A stretch of DNA of 10,727 bases from Thermoanaerobaculia bacterium (GCA_023700825.1 JAMPYE010000109.1:1-10727); one strand, 5' to 3'; positions 1-6,414 are shown, counted from the stretch's first letter. The notes: generated by a model not told the origin, from the sequence alone. Numbers and translations are program-made.

Positions 1-14
1 ATCCGCATTCCCGG
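1..14. repeat. possible edge of a family C heptamer repeat
   Basis: The bases directly after the permease stop codon read, on the minus strand, CCGGGAATGCGGAT. This resembles the GGAATGC heptamer of the family C element near position 10095. The other repeat elements in this window also begin at or just after stop codons, so this may be the start of one more, cut by the window edge. Fourteen bases are too few to be sure; chance similarity is a real alternative. Confidence 0.3.
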
Positions 15-1049
15 CTACTTCCAGCGGAAGATCTTCAGCGCGACGACGAAGCTGACGATGCACCAGATCGTCAGGTTCGCGAGCTCCGGCAGGACAGCGA
101 GGAGCCCGGCACCTTCGATCATCACCTCACGCAGCGCGTCGTTCAGCGCCGTGAGCGGGAGCGCTCGGATGAACGGTTGCGCCGCGTCGGGGAAGCGGTC
201 CGCGGAGAAGAAGACGCCCGAGAGCAGCCACATCGGCAGCATCACGAGGTTCATCAGGCCGTTGACCGCCTCGATCGTCTCGGCCCGCGCGGCAACCAGG
301 ACACCGAACCCCGCGAACGCCATCGCGCCGACGAAGCAGATCACCGAGAGCAGCAGGAGCGACCCTCGCACGCCCACGTCGAAGACGAGCCATCCGAAGC
401 CGACGAGCACGGCGACCTCGGCCGCGAGGAAGGCGATGCGCGAGAACATCTGCGCGAGCAAATAGTCGCGCTTCCTCATCGGCGTGGCCACCAGCCGCTT
501 GAGCAACTTCTGCGCGCGCGCCGTGACGATCGAGAATCCGACTCCCCACATCCCCGTACCCATCAGGTTGAGCCCGAGGAGCCCGGGAATCAGGAAGTCG
601 ATGTAGCGCGAGCCACGCTCGGTGACCGTCGCCTCGCCGATCTTCACCGGGTCGATTCGCCCCGCGGCCCGCTGCATGGCGTCGGCGGCCTCCATCCGCG
701 CCATGCGCGAGTCGGGACGCGTCGGATCGAAGCGGAAGACTGCGCGACTGTCGGTCTCGACGAGCAGCGAGATCCGGCCGACGCGCAGCGCCTCGCGCCC
801 CTCGGCGGGCTCGTAGAGCCGCACGCGAAGCGCCGGAGATTTCTCGAGCGCGGCCGCAACCACCACGGCACGCTCCCCTTTCGCAACTCCGATCGGGATC
901 CGGTCGGGCGGCTTCTCCCGAAACGCGAAGCCCAACGCGAGCGCGAGCAGCAACGGGAAGACGAAGACCCAGAAGACAGCCTCGCCCTGGCGCAGGAACT
1001 CCTTCGTTCGCGTTACGGTGAGCTCGTAGAGTGCGGAATGCGTCTTCAT
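15..1049 (-). CDS. ABC-2 type transporter permease
   Basis: This is the membrane subunit of an ABC-2 exporter, 344 residues. The layout is typical of the family: a short cytoplasmic N-terminus, a first membrane helix at about residues 24-42, a soluble loop of about 110 residues, then a five-helix block (about 153-176, 203-223, 229-253, 262-282, 318-341). The conserved cytoplasmic stretch LKRLVATPM (183-191) lies between helices 2 and 3, and the late NDALR segment (303-307) is also typical. It starts with ATG 10 bases after the ATPase stop codon, so the two are almost certainly one operon and form one transporter in the inner membrane. The cargo cannot be told from sequence; drugs, lipids or surface polymers are all possible. 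The end is complete (TAG). The fold and role are confident, the substrate is unknown. Confidence 0.93.
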   Translation of the reverse strand: MKTHSALYELTVTRTKEFLRQGEAVFWVFVFPLLLALALGFAFREKPPDRIPIGVAKGERAVVVAAALEKSPALRVRLYEPAEGREALRVGRISLLVETDSRAVFRFDPTRPDSRMARMEAADAMQRAAGRIDPVKIGEATVTERGSRYIDFLIPGLLGLNLMGTGMWGVGFSIVTARAQKLLKRLVATPMRKRDYLLAQMFSRIAFLAAEVAVLVGFGWLVFDVGVRGSLLLLSVICFVGAMAFAGFGVLVAARAETIEAVNGLMNLVMLPMWLLSGVFFSADRFPDAAQPFIRALPLTALNDALREVMIEGAGLLAVLPELANLTIWCIVSFVVALKIFRWK

Positions 1050-1059
1050 CTCATCGCAC

Positions 1060-1992
1060 CTAAGCGTCCCGCAGCTCGCGACCGGTGAGCGAGACGAACA
1101 CGTCCTCGAGCGTCGCGCGATGCGTGGAAAGATGGATCAGCTTCGCCCCGCTCGCCTCGATGTCGGCGAGCAGCGCCGGCACCGCGCGCGGCAGAGAATC
1201 GACGTGAAGCGCGAGGTGCGGCCCGCGCGCGTGGCATCCGTGCACCCCGGGGAGCGCGAGGAGATGCGTCGTCTCCGGCATCGGATCGGTCGCGAACTCG
1301 ACGACGTTCGACGCTTCGAGCTCGCCGATCAGCTCGGACGGTGTGCCGAGCGCGATCATCTTTCCGCGATCGATCACCGCGACCCGGTCACAGAGCCGCT
1401 CCGCCTCGTCCATGTAATGCGTCGTCAGGAGAATGGTTCCGCCGCCCGCGCGAAAGCGCGTCACCTGCTCCCAGAGCTCGAGGCGGCTCTGCGGATCGAG
1501 CCCCGTCGTCGGCTCGTCGAGAAAGAGCACCTCGGGATCGCCGACCAGCGCGCACGCCACGGCGAGCCGCTGCCGCTGGCCTCCCGAGAGTTTTCCGACG
1601 CGAGCGTTCGCCTTCTCGTCGAGCGAGAGCATGCGCATCACGTCGAGAGGATCGCGCCCCACTTTGTAGAACGACCGGAAGAGTCTGACCGTCTCGGCGA
1701 CCGTCAGCTTTTCGTTGAATCGCGTCTCCTGCAGCGAGATGCCGATTCGCTCGCGCAGCGCCTGCGCGTCGCCGTTCCAGTCCTCGCCGAGGATCGACAC
1801 CTCGCCCTCGTCGGCATCGGTCAAACCCTCGAGGATCTCGATCGTCGTCGTCTTGCCCGCGCCGTTCGGGCCGAGCAGGCCGAAGCACTCGCCCCTGCGC
1901 ACCTCGAGATCGAGCCCGTCGACCGCGACCACGTCGGAGAAGCGTTTGCGCAGGCCGCGACAGAGAACCGCGGGGGAGATGGTCGGGAGCAT
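1060..1992 (-). CDS. ABC transporter ATP-binding protein (ABC-2 exporter)
   Basis: This is the ATP-hydrolysing subunit that drives the neighbouring permease, 310 residues. All nucleotide-binding motifs are visible and intact: Walker A GPNGAGKTT (41-49), Q-loop glutamine at 88, signature LSGGQ (135-139), Walker B VLFLDEP (155-161) with a D-loop GLD after it, and switch histidine 192. After about residue 220 comes a C-terminal extension of some 90 residues ending in TLEDVFVSLTGREL, a tail common in drug/daunorubicin-type (DUF4162-like) ABC-2 ATPases. The ATG at 1992 is preceded by no clear Shine-Dalgarno sequence; instead TAGAAT lies 6 bases upstream, which would fit a leaderless transcript. 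The gene lies downstream of kup but is separated from it by a repeat and a candidate terminator, so it probably has its own promoter. Confidence 0.95.
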   Translation of the reverse strand: MLPTISPAVLCRGLRKRFSDVVAVDGLDLEVRRGECFGLLGPNGAGKTTTIEILEGLTDADEGEVSILGEDWNGDAQALRERIGISLQETRFNEKLTVAETVRLFRSFYKVGRDPLDVMRMLSLDEKANARVGKLSGGQRQRLAVACALVGDPEVLFLDEPTTGLDPQSRLELWEQVTRFRAGGGTILLTTHYMDEAERLCDRVAVIDRGKMIALGTPSELIGELEASNVVEFATDPMPETTHLLALPGVHGCHARGPHLALHVDSLPRAVPALLADIEASGAKLIHLSTHRATLEDVFVSLTGRELRDA

Positions 1993-1998
1993 CGTTGG

Positions 1999-2004
1999 AT
2001 TCTA
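1999..2004 (-). promoter_or_regulatory. candidate -10 element for the ABC exporter operon
   Basis: The minus strand reads TAGAAT here, five of six matches to TATAAT, with 6 bases between it and the ATG at 1992. Transcription would then start at or next to the start codon. The position that a -35 box would take falls inside the family A heptamer repeat (GCGTTT at 17-base spacing), which is a poor match to TTGACA. The ATPase gene lacks a Shine-Dalgarno sequence, which agrees with leaderless initiation but does not prove it. Confidence 0.35.
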
Positions 2005-2006
2005 AC

Positions 2007-2095
2007 TGAACGCGGAACGCGAAACGCTGAACGCGAAACAAAAAGCACGAGGCGTGGAAGGCCTCAGCCGTTCCGCGTTTCGCGTTTCGCGTTCA
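2007..2095. repeat. family A heptamer inverted repeat, copy 1
   Basis: The arm at 2007-2034 and the arm at 2068-2095 are inverted copies of each other, 25 of 28 positions matching, around a 33-base loop. Both arms are runs of a 7-base unit, AACGCGR on the plus strand and CGTTYCG on the right arm. The kup stop codon TGA (2095-2093) is the first triplet of the right arm read on the minus strand, so the element begins exactly at the gene end. The same unit recurs at 8447-8574. As RNA it could form a long near-perfect stem in either direction. Confidence 0.85.
2040..2065 (-). terminator. candidate intrinsic terminator after kup, inside the repeat loop
   Basis: On the minus strand the loop of the family A repeat contains GAGGC, seven bases, GCCTC, four bases, then TTTTT. 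The stem is only 5 bp, and the gap before the T run makes it weaker than a classical terminator. The long flanking stem of the repeat may help or compete with it. It is well placed, 28 bases after the kup stop codon and before the ABC operon. Confidence 0.4.
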
Positions 2096-4021
2096 AACTT
2101 CTATCTGCGCTCCCAGCTCGATGATCCGGTTAGGCGGAAGGCGGAAGAAGAGGCCGGCGCCGGCGGCGTTGCGCGCCATCCAGATGAAGAGCTTCTCGCG
2201 CCACGCCGCCATCGCGTGGCGATGCGTTGCGACGAGGGTCTCCCTGCCGAGGAAGTACGACGTCTTCGCGGGATCGAGGTCGAGCCCGTCGACGCGGATC
2301 TCCGAGAGCACTTTCGGAACGTCGGTGTCGTCCATGAATCCGTAATGGATCACCATCTGCCAGACGCCGCTTCCGATGTTCTCGAGCTCGACGCGCTTTT
2401 CGGGATCGAAGTACGGCTCCTCTTCGATCTGTACTGACATCAGCACGATCGTCTCGTGCAGAACCTTGTAGTGCTTGAGGCTGTGGAGCAGCGCGGTAGG
2501 GACCCCTTCGGCGTTCCGATGCATGAAGATCGCGGTCCCGGGCACGCGGTGCGGCGGATGCGACAGCACGGACGACAGGAACAGATCCAGCGGAAGCGAG
2601 CCGGACCGGAGCCGATCGTCGAGTATCTGGCGACCGCGCTTCCAGGTGGCCATCAGGGAGAAGGTCACGAAGCCTACGACGAGCGGGACCCACCCGCCGT
2701 GCGCGATCTTCACGGCGTTCGCCGCGAAGAACGCGCGGTCGATGCGCAGGAACGGCAGGACGACGGCGGTGGCCAGCAACACGCTCCATCTCCAGCGCTG
2801 CATCATGACGACCCAGAGGAGGATAGCCGTTACCACCATGTCGCCGGTCACCGCGATACCGTAGGCCGCCGCGAGGTTGGTCGAGCTTCGGAAGCCGAGC
2901 ACGAGCAGGATGCAGCAGATCATCAGGATCCAGTTGACGAGCGGGATGTAGATCTGGCCGATCTGCCTCTCCGAGGTGTGGTCGATGTCGAGCCGCGGGC
3001 TGTAACCGAGCAACACTGCCTGCCGGGCCAGTGAGAACGCGCCCGAGATCACGGCCTGCGATGCGATCACCGTCGCGAACGTCGCGAGAATGACCATCGG
3101 GTAGAGCGCCCAGGAGGGCGCCATCCGGTAGAAGGGGCTATCCACGGCGGAGGGATCGCGCAGCAGAAGCGCGCCCTGGCCGAAGTAGTTCAGCAGCAGC
3201 GCAGGCATCGCCACGGCGAACCAGGTCAGTCGGATCGGCAGCCTGCCGAAGTGCCCCATGTCGGCATAGAGCGCCTCTCCCCCCGTCACGCAGAGGAAGA
3301 CGGCTCCGAGGACGAGGAATCCCCCGTAGCCCTCGTTGCGGAAGAAGTTGATCGCGTGGAGTGGGTTGACCGCTGCAAGGACTTCCGGGGACTGCACGAT
3401 CTGCCTAATGCCCAGGATCGCGAGAATCGTGAACCAGCCGAGCATGACCGGGCCGAAGATCGCGCCGATCTTCCCGGTACCACGCTTCTGCGCGAGGAAC
3501 AGCCCGAGAAGGATCACGACCGTGATCGGCACGACGAACGGCGTGAAGACCGGCGTCGCGACACTCAGCCCTTCGACCGCCGACAGAACCGAGATCGCGG
3601 GGGTGACCATCCCGTCGCCGAAGAAGAGAGACGCACCGAAGAGCGCGACGACGGTCAGCAGCCAGAACCGGCGGCTGTTGGTCTTCCCTCCCGGAGGCGA
3701 GGTGAGCGCGGCGAGGGCGAGCGTCCCGCCCTCCCCCTTGTTGTCCGCCCGCATGACGAGCGAGACGTACTTGATCGTGATGACGATCATGAGCGCCCAG
3801 AAGACCAGCGAGAGCACTCCGAGCACGTTCGCCCGGTTCAGTTCGGCCGCATGACTGCCGTGGAAGCACTCGCGAAGGGCGTACAGGGGGCTCGTGCCGA
3901 TGTCGCCATAGACGACGCCGAGAGCGGTGATGGAAAGCGTGGCGAGATAACCTCCGCCTCGCTTGTGCAGCTGCGTGTGGTCGCTCAGACGGTCACTCCC
4001 GGCGCTGCCTCGGCCAGCCAT
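2093..4021 (-). CDS. kup: Kup-type low-affinity potassium uptake transporter
   Basis: This 642-residue protein is a member of the KUP/HAK/KT family (K_trans), a proton-coupled potassium importer of the inner membrane; the length is usual for bacterial Kup. Diagnostic segments are all present: GDIGTSPLYA (39-48) in the first helix, NKGEGGTLAL (94-103), a long polytopic core to about residue 470, and a cytoplasmic C-terminal domain with RVPGTAIFM and the LLHSLKHYKVLHE stretch. The 146-base gap from the desaturase and lack of a strong ribosome binding site before the ATG (4021) leave open how translation starts; no in-frame alternative looks better. The stop codon lies in the arm of a heptamer repeat. 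Function in potassium and osmotic balance is known for the family; a link with the neighbouring desaturase is only suggested by order. Confidence 0.95.
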   Translation of the reverse strand: MAGRGSAGSDRLSDHTQLHKRGGGYLATLSITALGVVYGDIGTSPLYALRECFHGSHAAELNRANVLGVLSLVFWALMIVITIKYVSLVMRADNKGEGGTLALAALTSPPGGKTNSRRFWLLTVVALFGASLFFGDGMVTPAISVLSAVEGLSVATPVFTPFVVPITVVILLGLFLAQKRGTGKIGAIFGPVMLGWFTILAILGIRQIVQSPEVLAAVNPLHAINFFRNEGYGGFLVLGAVFLCVTGGEALYADMGHFGRLPIRLTWFAVAMPALLLNYFGQGALLLRDPSAVDSPFYRMAPSWALYPMVILATFATVIASQAVISGAFSLARQAVLLGYSPRLDIDHTSERQIGQIYIPLVNWILMICCILLVLGFRSSTNLAAAYGIAVTGDMVVTAILLWVVMMQRWRWSVLLATAVVLPFLRIDRAFFAANAVKIAHGGWVPLVVGFVTFSLMATWKRGRQILDDRLRSGSLPLDLFLSSVLSHPPHRVPGTAIFMHRNAEGVPTALLHSLKHYKVLHETIVLMSVQIEEEPYFDPEKRVELENIGSGVWQMVIHYGFMDDTDVPKVLSEIRVDGLDLDPAKTSYFLGRETLVATHRHAMAAWREKLFIWMARNAAGAGLFFRLPPNRIIELGAQIEV

Positions 4022-4167
4022 CGGCGGGGCCCCGGCTTCATTTCGAGCACTCTCATCGCGCCACGATTCGGATTCGGATCAAGCTCGCTCCGGTAGGGGC
4101 GAAGCGCCAACGATACCCCAAGCCGGTCGCCACCGGAAGCCGCCGGGCGGGTCAAGGGGAGCGTTGG
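4022..4167 (-). other. structured intergenic stretch between desaturase and kup
   Basis: These 146 bases hold no gene. On the minus strand CCAACG (4167-4162) can pair with CGTTGG (4112-4107), enclosing a short perfect hairpin CCGGT-GGCG-ACCGG (4136-4123). A hexamer GATTCG is tandemly repeated at 4065-4076. There is no T run after these stems, so a classical intrinsic terminator is not evident. The stretch could be a read-through leader, a terminator of another type, or a structured kup leader. Confidence 0.35.
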
Positions 4168-5280
4168 TCACGCGTGTGCCGGAACCGCCGAGAGCATCAC
4201 GCATGCGCGCTTCCAGTCGCGCCGCGCTTCCGCGAGCGCCCGCTTCGCCTCGCGGCGGGTCTCTTTCCACGCGGTCGAGAAACCGTCCGCGCGCTCCTCG
4301 GCCTGACGACGCCAGAGCTCGATCGCGCGCGCAAACTCCTCGCGCGCCGCGTTGATGCGCTGCCGGATCTCCTCGGCGCGATCGCGGGGCACGACCGCGA
4401 GGCGCGGCTCGAGGCCCAGCACCGCGGCCTCCATCCTCGCCTGCTCGATCGAGGGCGCCGGAACCCGGCGCAGGCTCCACGCCTGGCCCGCGGCCTGAAG
4501 CCCGCGGATGAACCACTTCGACGGATCCCACTGGTACCAGCGGATTCCATTGCGGAAGTCGCCCGGGAACCGGTGATGAAAGCTGTGGTAGCCCTCGCCG
4601 AGCGTCACGAGCGCCACGGCCCAGTTGTCGCGCGCCGACACGTTGGCGTCGAACGTCGGCGCGCCGGCCTTGTGCGCGAGCGAGTTCACGAAGAAGGTCG
4701 ACTGGTGGACGAAAACGAGCCGCACGAAGCCTCCCCAGAGGAGCCCGGCCACCCAGTCGCCGAAGAAGGCGCCGACGAGCGCGGGGAGCCCGAAGCCGAC
4801 GACGACCATGATCACGTAGTGCCAGCGGTGCTGCCACATCACCACGGGGTTCTTCAGGAGGTCCTTCGAGTTGCTGAAGTCGCCCGAGTCGGGGTTCTTG
4901 TAGAAGATCCAGAAGATGTGCGCCCACCAGAAGCCGCGCTGGATGTTGTACGGGTCCCAGTCGCGGTCGACGAAGCGATGATGGACGCGGTGTGAGGCGG
5001 ACCACCAGAGGATCGAGTTCTGCGCCGCGAGGGCGCCGAAGACCGCAAAGAAGAACTCGACCGCGCGCGAGGCCTCGTAGGTGCGATGCGAGAAGAGCCG
5101 GTGGTAGCCGGCCGTGATCGACAGGCCGACGAGGAAGTACATCACCACGCCGAGCCCGAGCATCCACCACTCGAACCCGTGCGCGATCGTGTACCACGCG
5201 GTGCCAAATACTCCGATGATCGGGGTCAGCATCAGGAAGAGGATGTTGACCCAGTCTTTTTCCGCCGTCGTCGTCTGCAT
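4168..5280 (-). CDS. membrane fatty acid desaturase (acyl-CoA/acyl-lipid delta-9 type) with C-terminal helical tail
   Basis: This 370-residue integral membrane di-iron desaturase would introduce a double bond in acyl chains and so tune membrane fluidity. The three histidine boxes of the family are present: HRLFSH (60-65), HRVHH (97-101) and HSFHH (232-236), the last followed by FPGDFRNG as in stearoyl-CoA/DesC-like enzymes. Hydrophobic segments lie near 12-55, 72-90 and 155-200. The start ATG (5280) follows GAGGAG with 9 bases spacing, so it is well supported. Residues about 278-362 form an unusual, highly charged, probably alpha-helical or coiled-coil tail (rich in A, E, R, K) beyond the roughly 270-300 residues of most bacterial relatives. 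A hairpin and T6 run in the leader suggest regulation by transcription attenuation. Acyl position and carrier are not decidable from sequence. Confidence 0.92.
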   Translation of the reverse strand: MQTTTAEKDWVNILFLMLTPIIGVFGTAWYTIAHGFEWWMLGLGVVMYFLVGLSITAGYHRLFSHRTYEASRAVEFFFAVFGALAAQNSILWWSASHRVHHRFVDRDWDPYNIQRGFWWAHIFWIFYKNPDSGDFSNSKDLLKNPVVMWQHRWHYVIMVVVGFGLPALVGAFFGDWVAGLLWGGFVRLVFVHQSTFFVNSLAHKAGAPTFDANVSARDNWAVALVTLGEGYHSFHHRFPGDFRNGIRWYQWDPSKWFIRGLQAAGQAWSLRRVPAPSIEQARMEAAVLGLEPRLAVVPRDRAEEIRQRINAAREEFARAIELWRRQAEERADGFSTAWKETRREAKRALAEARRDWKRACVMLSAVPAHA

Positions 5281-5301
5281 GGAGAGGCACTCCTCGATCG
5301 C

Positions 5302-5347
5302 AAAAAATGCGGCACCGCGGATCTGACGGGCAGGTCCACGGTGCCGC
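5302..5347 (-). promoter_or_regulatory. candidate transcription attenuator in the desaturase leader
   Basis: On the minus strand GCGGCACCG (5347-5339) and CGGTGCCGC (5317-5309) pair perfectly over 9 bp; one base later comes a run of six T (5307-5302). That is the layout of an intrinsic terminator, yet no minus-strand gene lies upstream; the ribosome binding site and start of the desaturase follow 7 and 21 bases later. Two copies of the palindrome CCGCGG (5344-5349 and 5315-5320) can pair with each other instead and would compete with the terminator stem. A 9-base direct repeat, ACGGGCAGG on the plus strand, occurs at 5326-5334 and 5366-5374. What would switch it is unknown. Confidence 0.5.
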
Positions 5348-5354
5348 GGCTCTG

Positions 5355-5360
5355 ATCGTA
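5355..5360 (-). promoter_or_regulatory. candidate -10 element for the desaturase
   Basis: The minus strand reads TACGAT (four of six to TATAAT). Transcription would begin near 5348, directly before the left arm of the attenuator hairpin, giving a compact leader of about 70 bases. No convincing -35 box is seen at normal spacing. Confidence 0.25.
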
Positions 5361-5421
5361 GCAGAACGGGCAGGCGCCGGAGGTGAATTTCAGCCCTCGC
5401 GCAGGCGCGGAGTCTCCCGAC

Positions 5422-5452
5422 TGGACAGCGGACGTCCGCGATCGGTTACCAT
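5422..5452 (+). promoter_or_regulatory. candidate promoter and palindromic operator of the zincin gene
   Basis: TGGACA (5422-5427) is one mismatch from TTGACA, and TACCAT (5447-5452) is a plausible -10; the spacing is 19 bases, somewhat long. Between them lies a perfect 12-base palindrome, GCGGACGTCCGC (5428-5439), exactly where a repressor or activator could act. If this promoter is used, transcription would start next to the ATG at 5460, giving a leaderless message and favouring that start over the ATG at 5451. Confidence 0.35.
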
Positions 5453-5849
5453 GTTTCAAATGGCAGAACCGGGCTGGCGGATCTCGAGGGAGCAGTTCGA
5501 ACGCCTCGTCGAAGAGGCGATCGCCGACATTCCGGAGCGATTCGCCCAGGCGCTCCAGAACATCGCGATCGTCGTCGAGGAAGAGCCGACGGACGACGAC
5601 CTCGAGATGCTCGACGACCCCGACGAATTCGAGGACGACGACGAGCTCCTCGGCATCTACCGCGGCGTGCCGCTCCCCGACCGCTCGTGGTCCGATCCCG
5701 CCGCGCTGCCCGACCAGATCGCGATCTTCCGCGGCCCGATTCTCCGGATCTCCGAGACGCGCCTCGACGCGATCGACGAGATTCGCGACACAGTCATCCA
5801 CGAGATTGGCCACTACTTCGGGCTCGACGACGAAGAGATGCCGTTCTAG
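5451..5849 (+). CDS. Zincin_1 (DUF1025) family putative zinc metallopeptidase
   Basis: This short protein of 132 residues carries the zincin motif HEIGHYFGLDD near its C-terminus: H117, E118, H121 and D126 would provide the zinc ligands and catalytic base, as in the minimal metallopeptidase-like Zincin_1 (PF06262) family. The N-terminal part (EQFERLVEEAIADIPERF) and the middle, acid-rich stretch at 43-67 leading into LLGIYRGVPL also follow the family pattern, and the length is usual. It has no signal peptide or membrane segment, so it is expected in the cytoplasm. Substrates are unknown for the family. Neither ATG 5451 nor ATG 5460 has a Shine-Dalgarno sequence; 5460 (129 residues) is possible if the TACCAT element upstream is the -10. 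It is divergent from the desaturase and convergent with the small membrane protein. Confidence 0.88.
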   Translation: MFQMAEPGWRISREQFERLVEEAIADIPERFAQALQNIAIVVEEEPTDDDLEMLDDPDEFEDDDELLGIYRGVPLPDRSWSDPAALPDQIAIFRGPILRISETRLDAIDEIRDTVIHEIGHYFGLDDEEMPF

Positions 5850-5850
5850 A

Positions 5851-6056
5851 AGCAGGCGCGGAGGCGAGAGGCGAAAGGCGACGAGCAGGCGGCTCGACGC
5901 AGCCGACCTGTCCGCATCTCACCTCTCGCATCTTGCCTTAGTCATCCAGGCGCGAAGCAGACGCTGCGCCTGCGGGCGCGAGCAGAACGAGACTCAACGA
6001 GAGAACTCTGCCTGCTGATCGCCTCTCGCCTCTCGCCTCTCGCCCCTCGCCTTCCC
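5851..6056. repeat. family B heptamer inverted repeat, copy 1
   Basis: The arm 5861-5889 (GGCGAGA/GGCGAAA units) pairs with 6011-6039 (GCCTCTC units), 26 of 29 positions complementary, around a 121-base loop; the heptamers continue outwards to 6056. The left arm is bracketed by AGCAGG on both sides (5851-5856 and 5884-5889). The element fills the gap between two convergent genes, starting 2 bases after the zincin stop and abutting the TAG stop of the membrane protein. The same units and the AGCAGG bracket occur at 6415-6456. It could act as a bidirectional transcript end. Confidence 0.85.
5947..5972. other. hairpin in the loop of the family B repeat
   Basis: CAGGCGC (5947-5953) and GCGCCTG (5966-5972) pair perfectly over 7 bp, and the intervening bases can add AGC/GCT with a 4-base tip after a 2-base bulge. 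No T run follows on either strand, so it is not a standard intrinsic terminator by itself. It sits near the middle between two convergent genes. Confidence 0.4.
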
Positions 6057-6346
6057 TAGCCAAACGCGAAGCCGAGCATCAGCTTCCCCGCCAGCGCCAG
6101 AATCACGATCGGCACGACGACGAACGCGAGGACGATGAGAACGGGGGCGAGCACGGCCGCGATCACGATTCCGAGGAGCGCGACGATCGCCACTTTCAGG
6201 ATCACGAAGGCGATCTTGATCGGGATCAGCACGGCGGTGAAGACGAGTTTCAGCACCAGGACGACGAGCCCGATGGTCAACCCGACGACCGTCAGCGCGA
6301 TCACTCCAGCCACCAGCGTCATGACCAATCCGAGAAACCAGCCCAT
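6056..6346 (-). CDS. small hydrophobic membrane protein of unknown function
   Basis: This 96-residue protein consists almost wholly of V, L, I, A and G, with a handful of lysines (such as K33 and K88) and no acidic residue, enough for about three membrane helices. I do not recognise a family. That it is a real gene is supported by a textbook ribosome binding site, AGGAGGT (minus strand, 6359-6353), 7 bases before the ATG, and by the tight fit between two repeats. The composition repeats short V/L/I-A-V motifs, so it may act by membrane insertion alone, for instance as a small structural or stress protein. It is convergent with the zincin gene and is separated from the GNAT gene upstream by the second family B repeat, so it probably has its own promoter. 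Confidence 0.75.
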   Translation of the reverse strand: MGWFLGLVMTLVAGVIALTVVGLTIGLVVLVLKLVFTAVLIPIKIAFVILKVAIVALLGIVIAAVLAPVLIVLAFVVVPIVILALAGKLMLGFAFG

Positions 6347-6352
6347 CGCGGC

Positions 6353-6359
6353 ACCTCCT
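6353..6359 (-). promoter_or_regulatory. strong ribosome binding site of the small membrane protein
   Basis: The minus strand reads AGGAGGT, 6 bases (6347-6352) before the ATG codon at 6346. It is the best Shine-Dalgarno match in the window and is the main reason to accept the short reading frame. Confidence 0.75.
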
Positions 6360-6414
6360 GTGGGGGTGATACGAGGGATGCCGGGGGATGTTGCGGGAGA
6401 GGAGTAGATGTAAC

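Noticed and set aside
177..2124. Long plus-strand open frames (303 and 334 codons) opposite the ABC genes
   Set aside because: They lie antisense to genes with complete ABC motifs, are rich in R, H, D and E as expected for a shadow frame in GC-rich DNA, and show no recognisable domain.
4022..4167. c-di-AMP (ydaO-type) riboswitch ahead of kup
   Set aside because: Potassium transporter genes often have one, but I do not find its conserved GGG-rich core and the gap is short for it; only ordinary small hairpins are seen.
4079..5290. 403-codon minus-strand frame overlapping the desaturase
   Set aside because: It is longer than the desaturase frame but is a +1/-1 shadow with arginine-proline-rich low-complexity sequence; the histidine boxes and ribosome site belong to the 4168-5280 frame.
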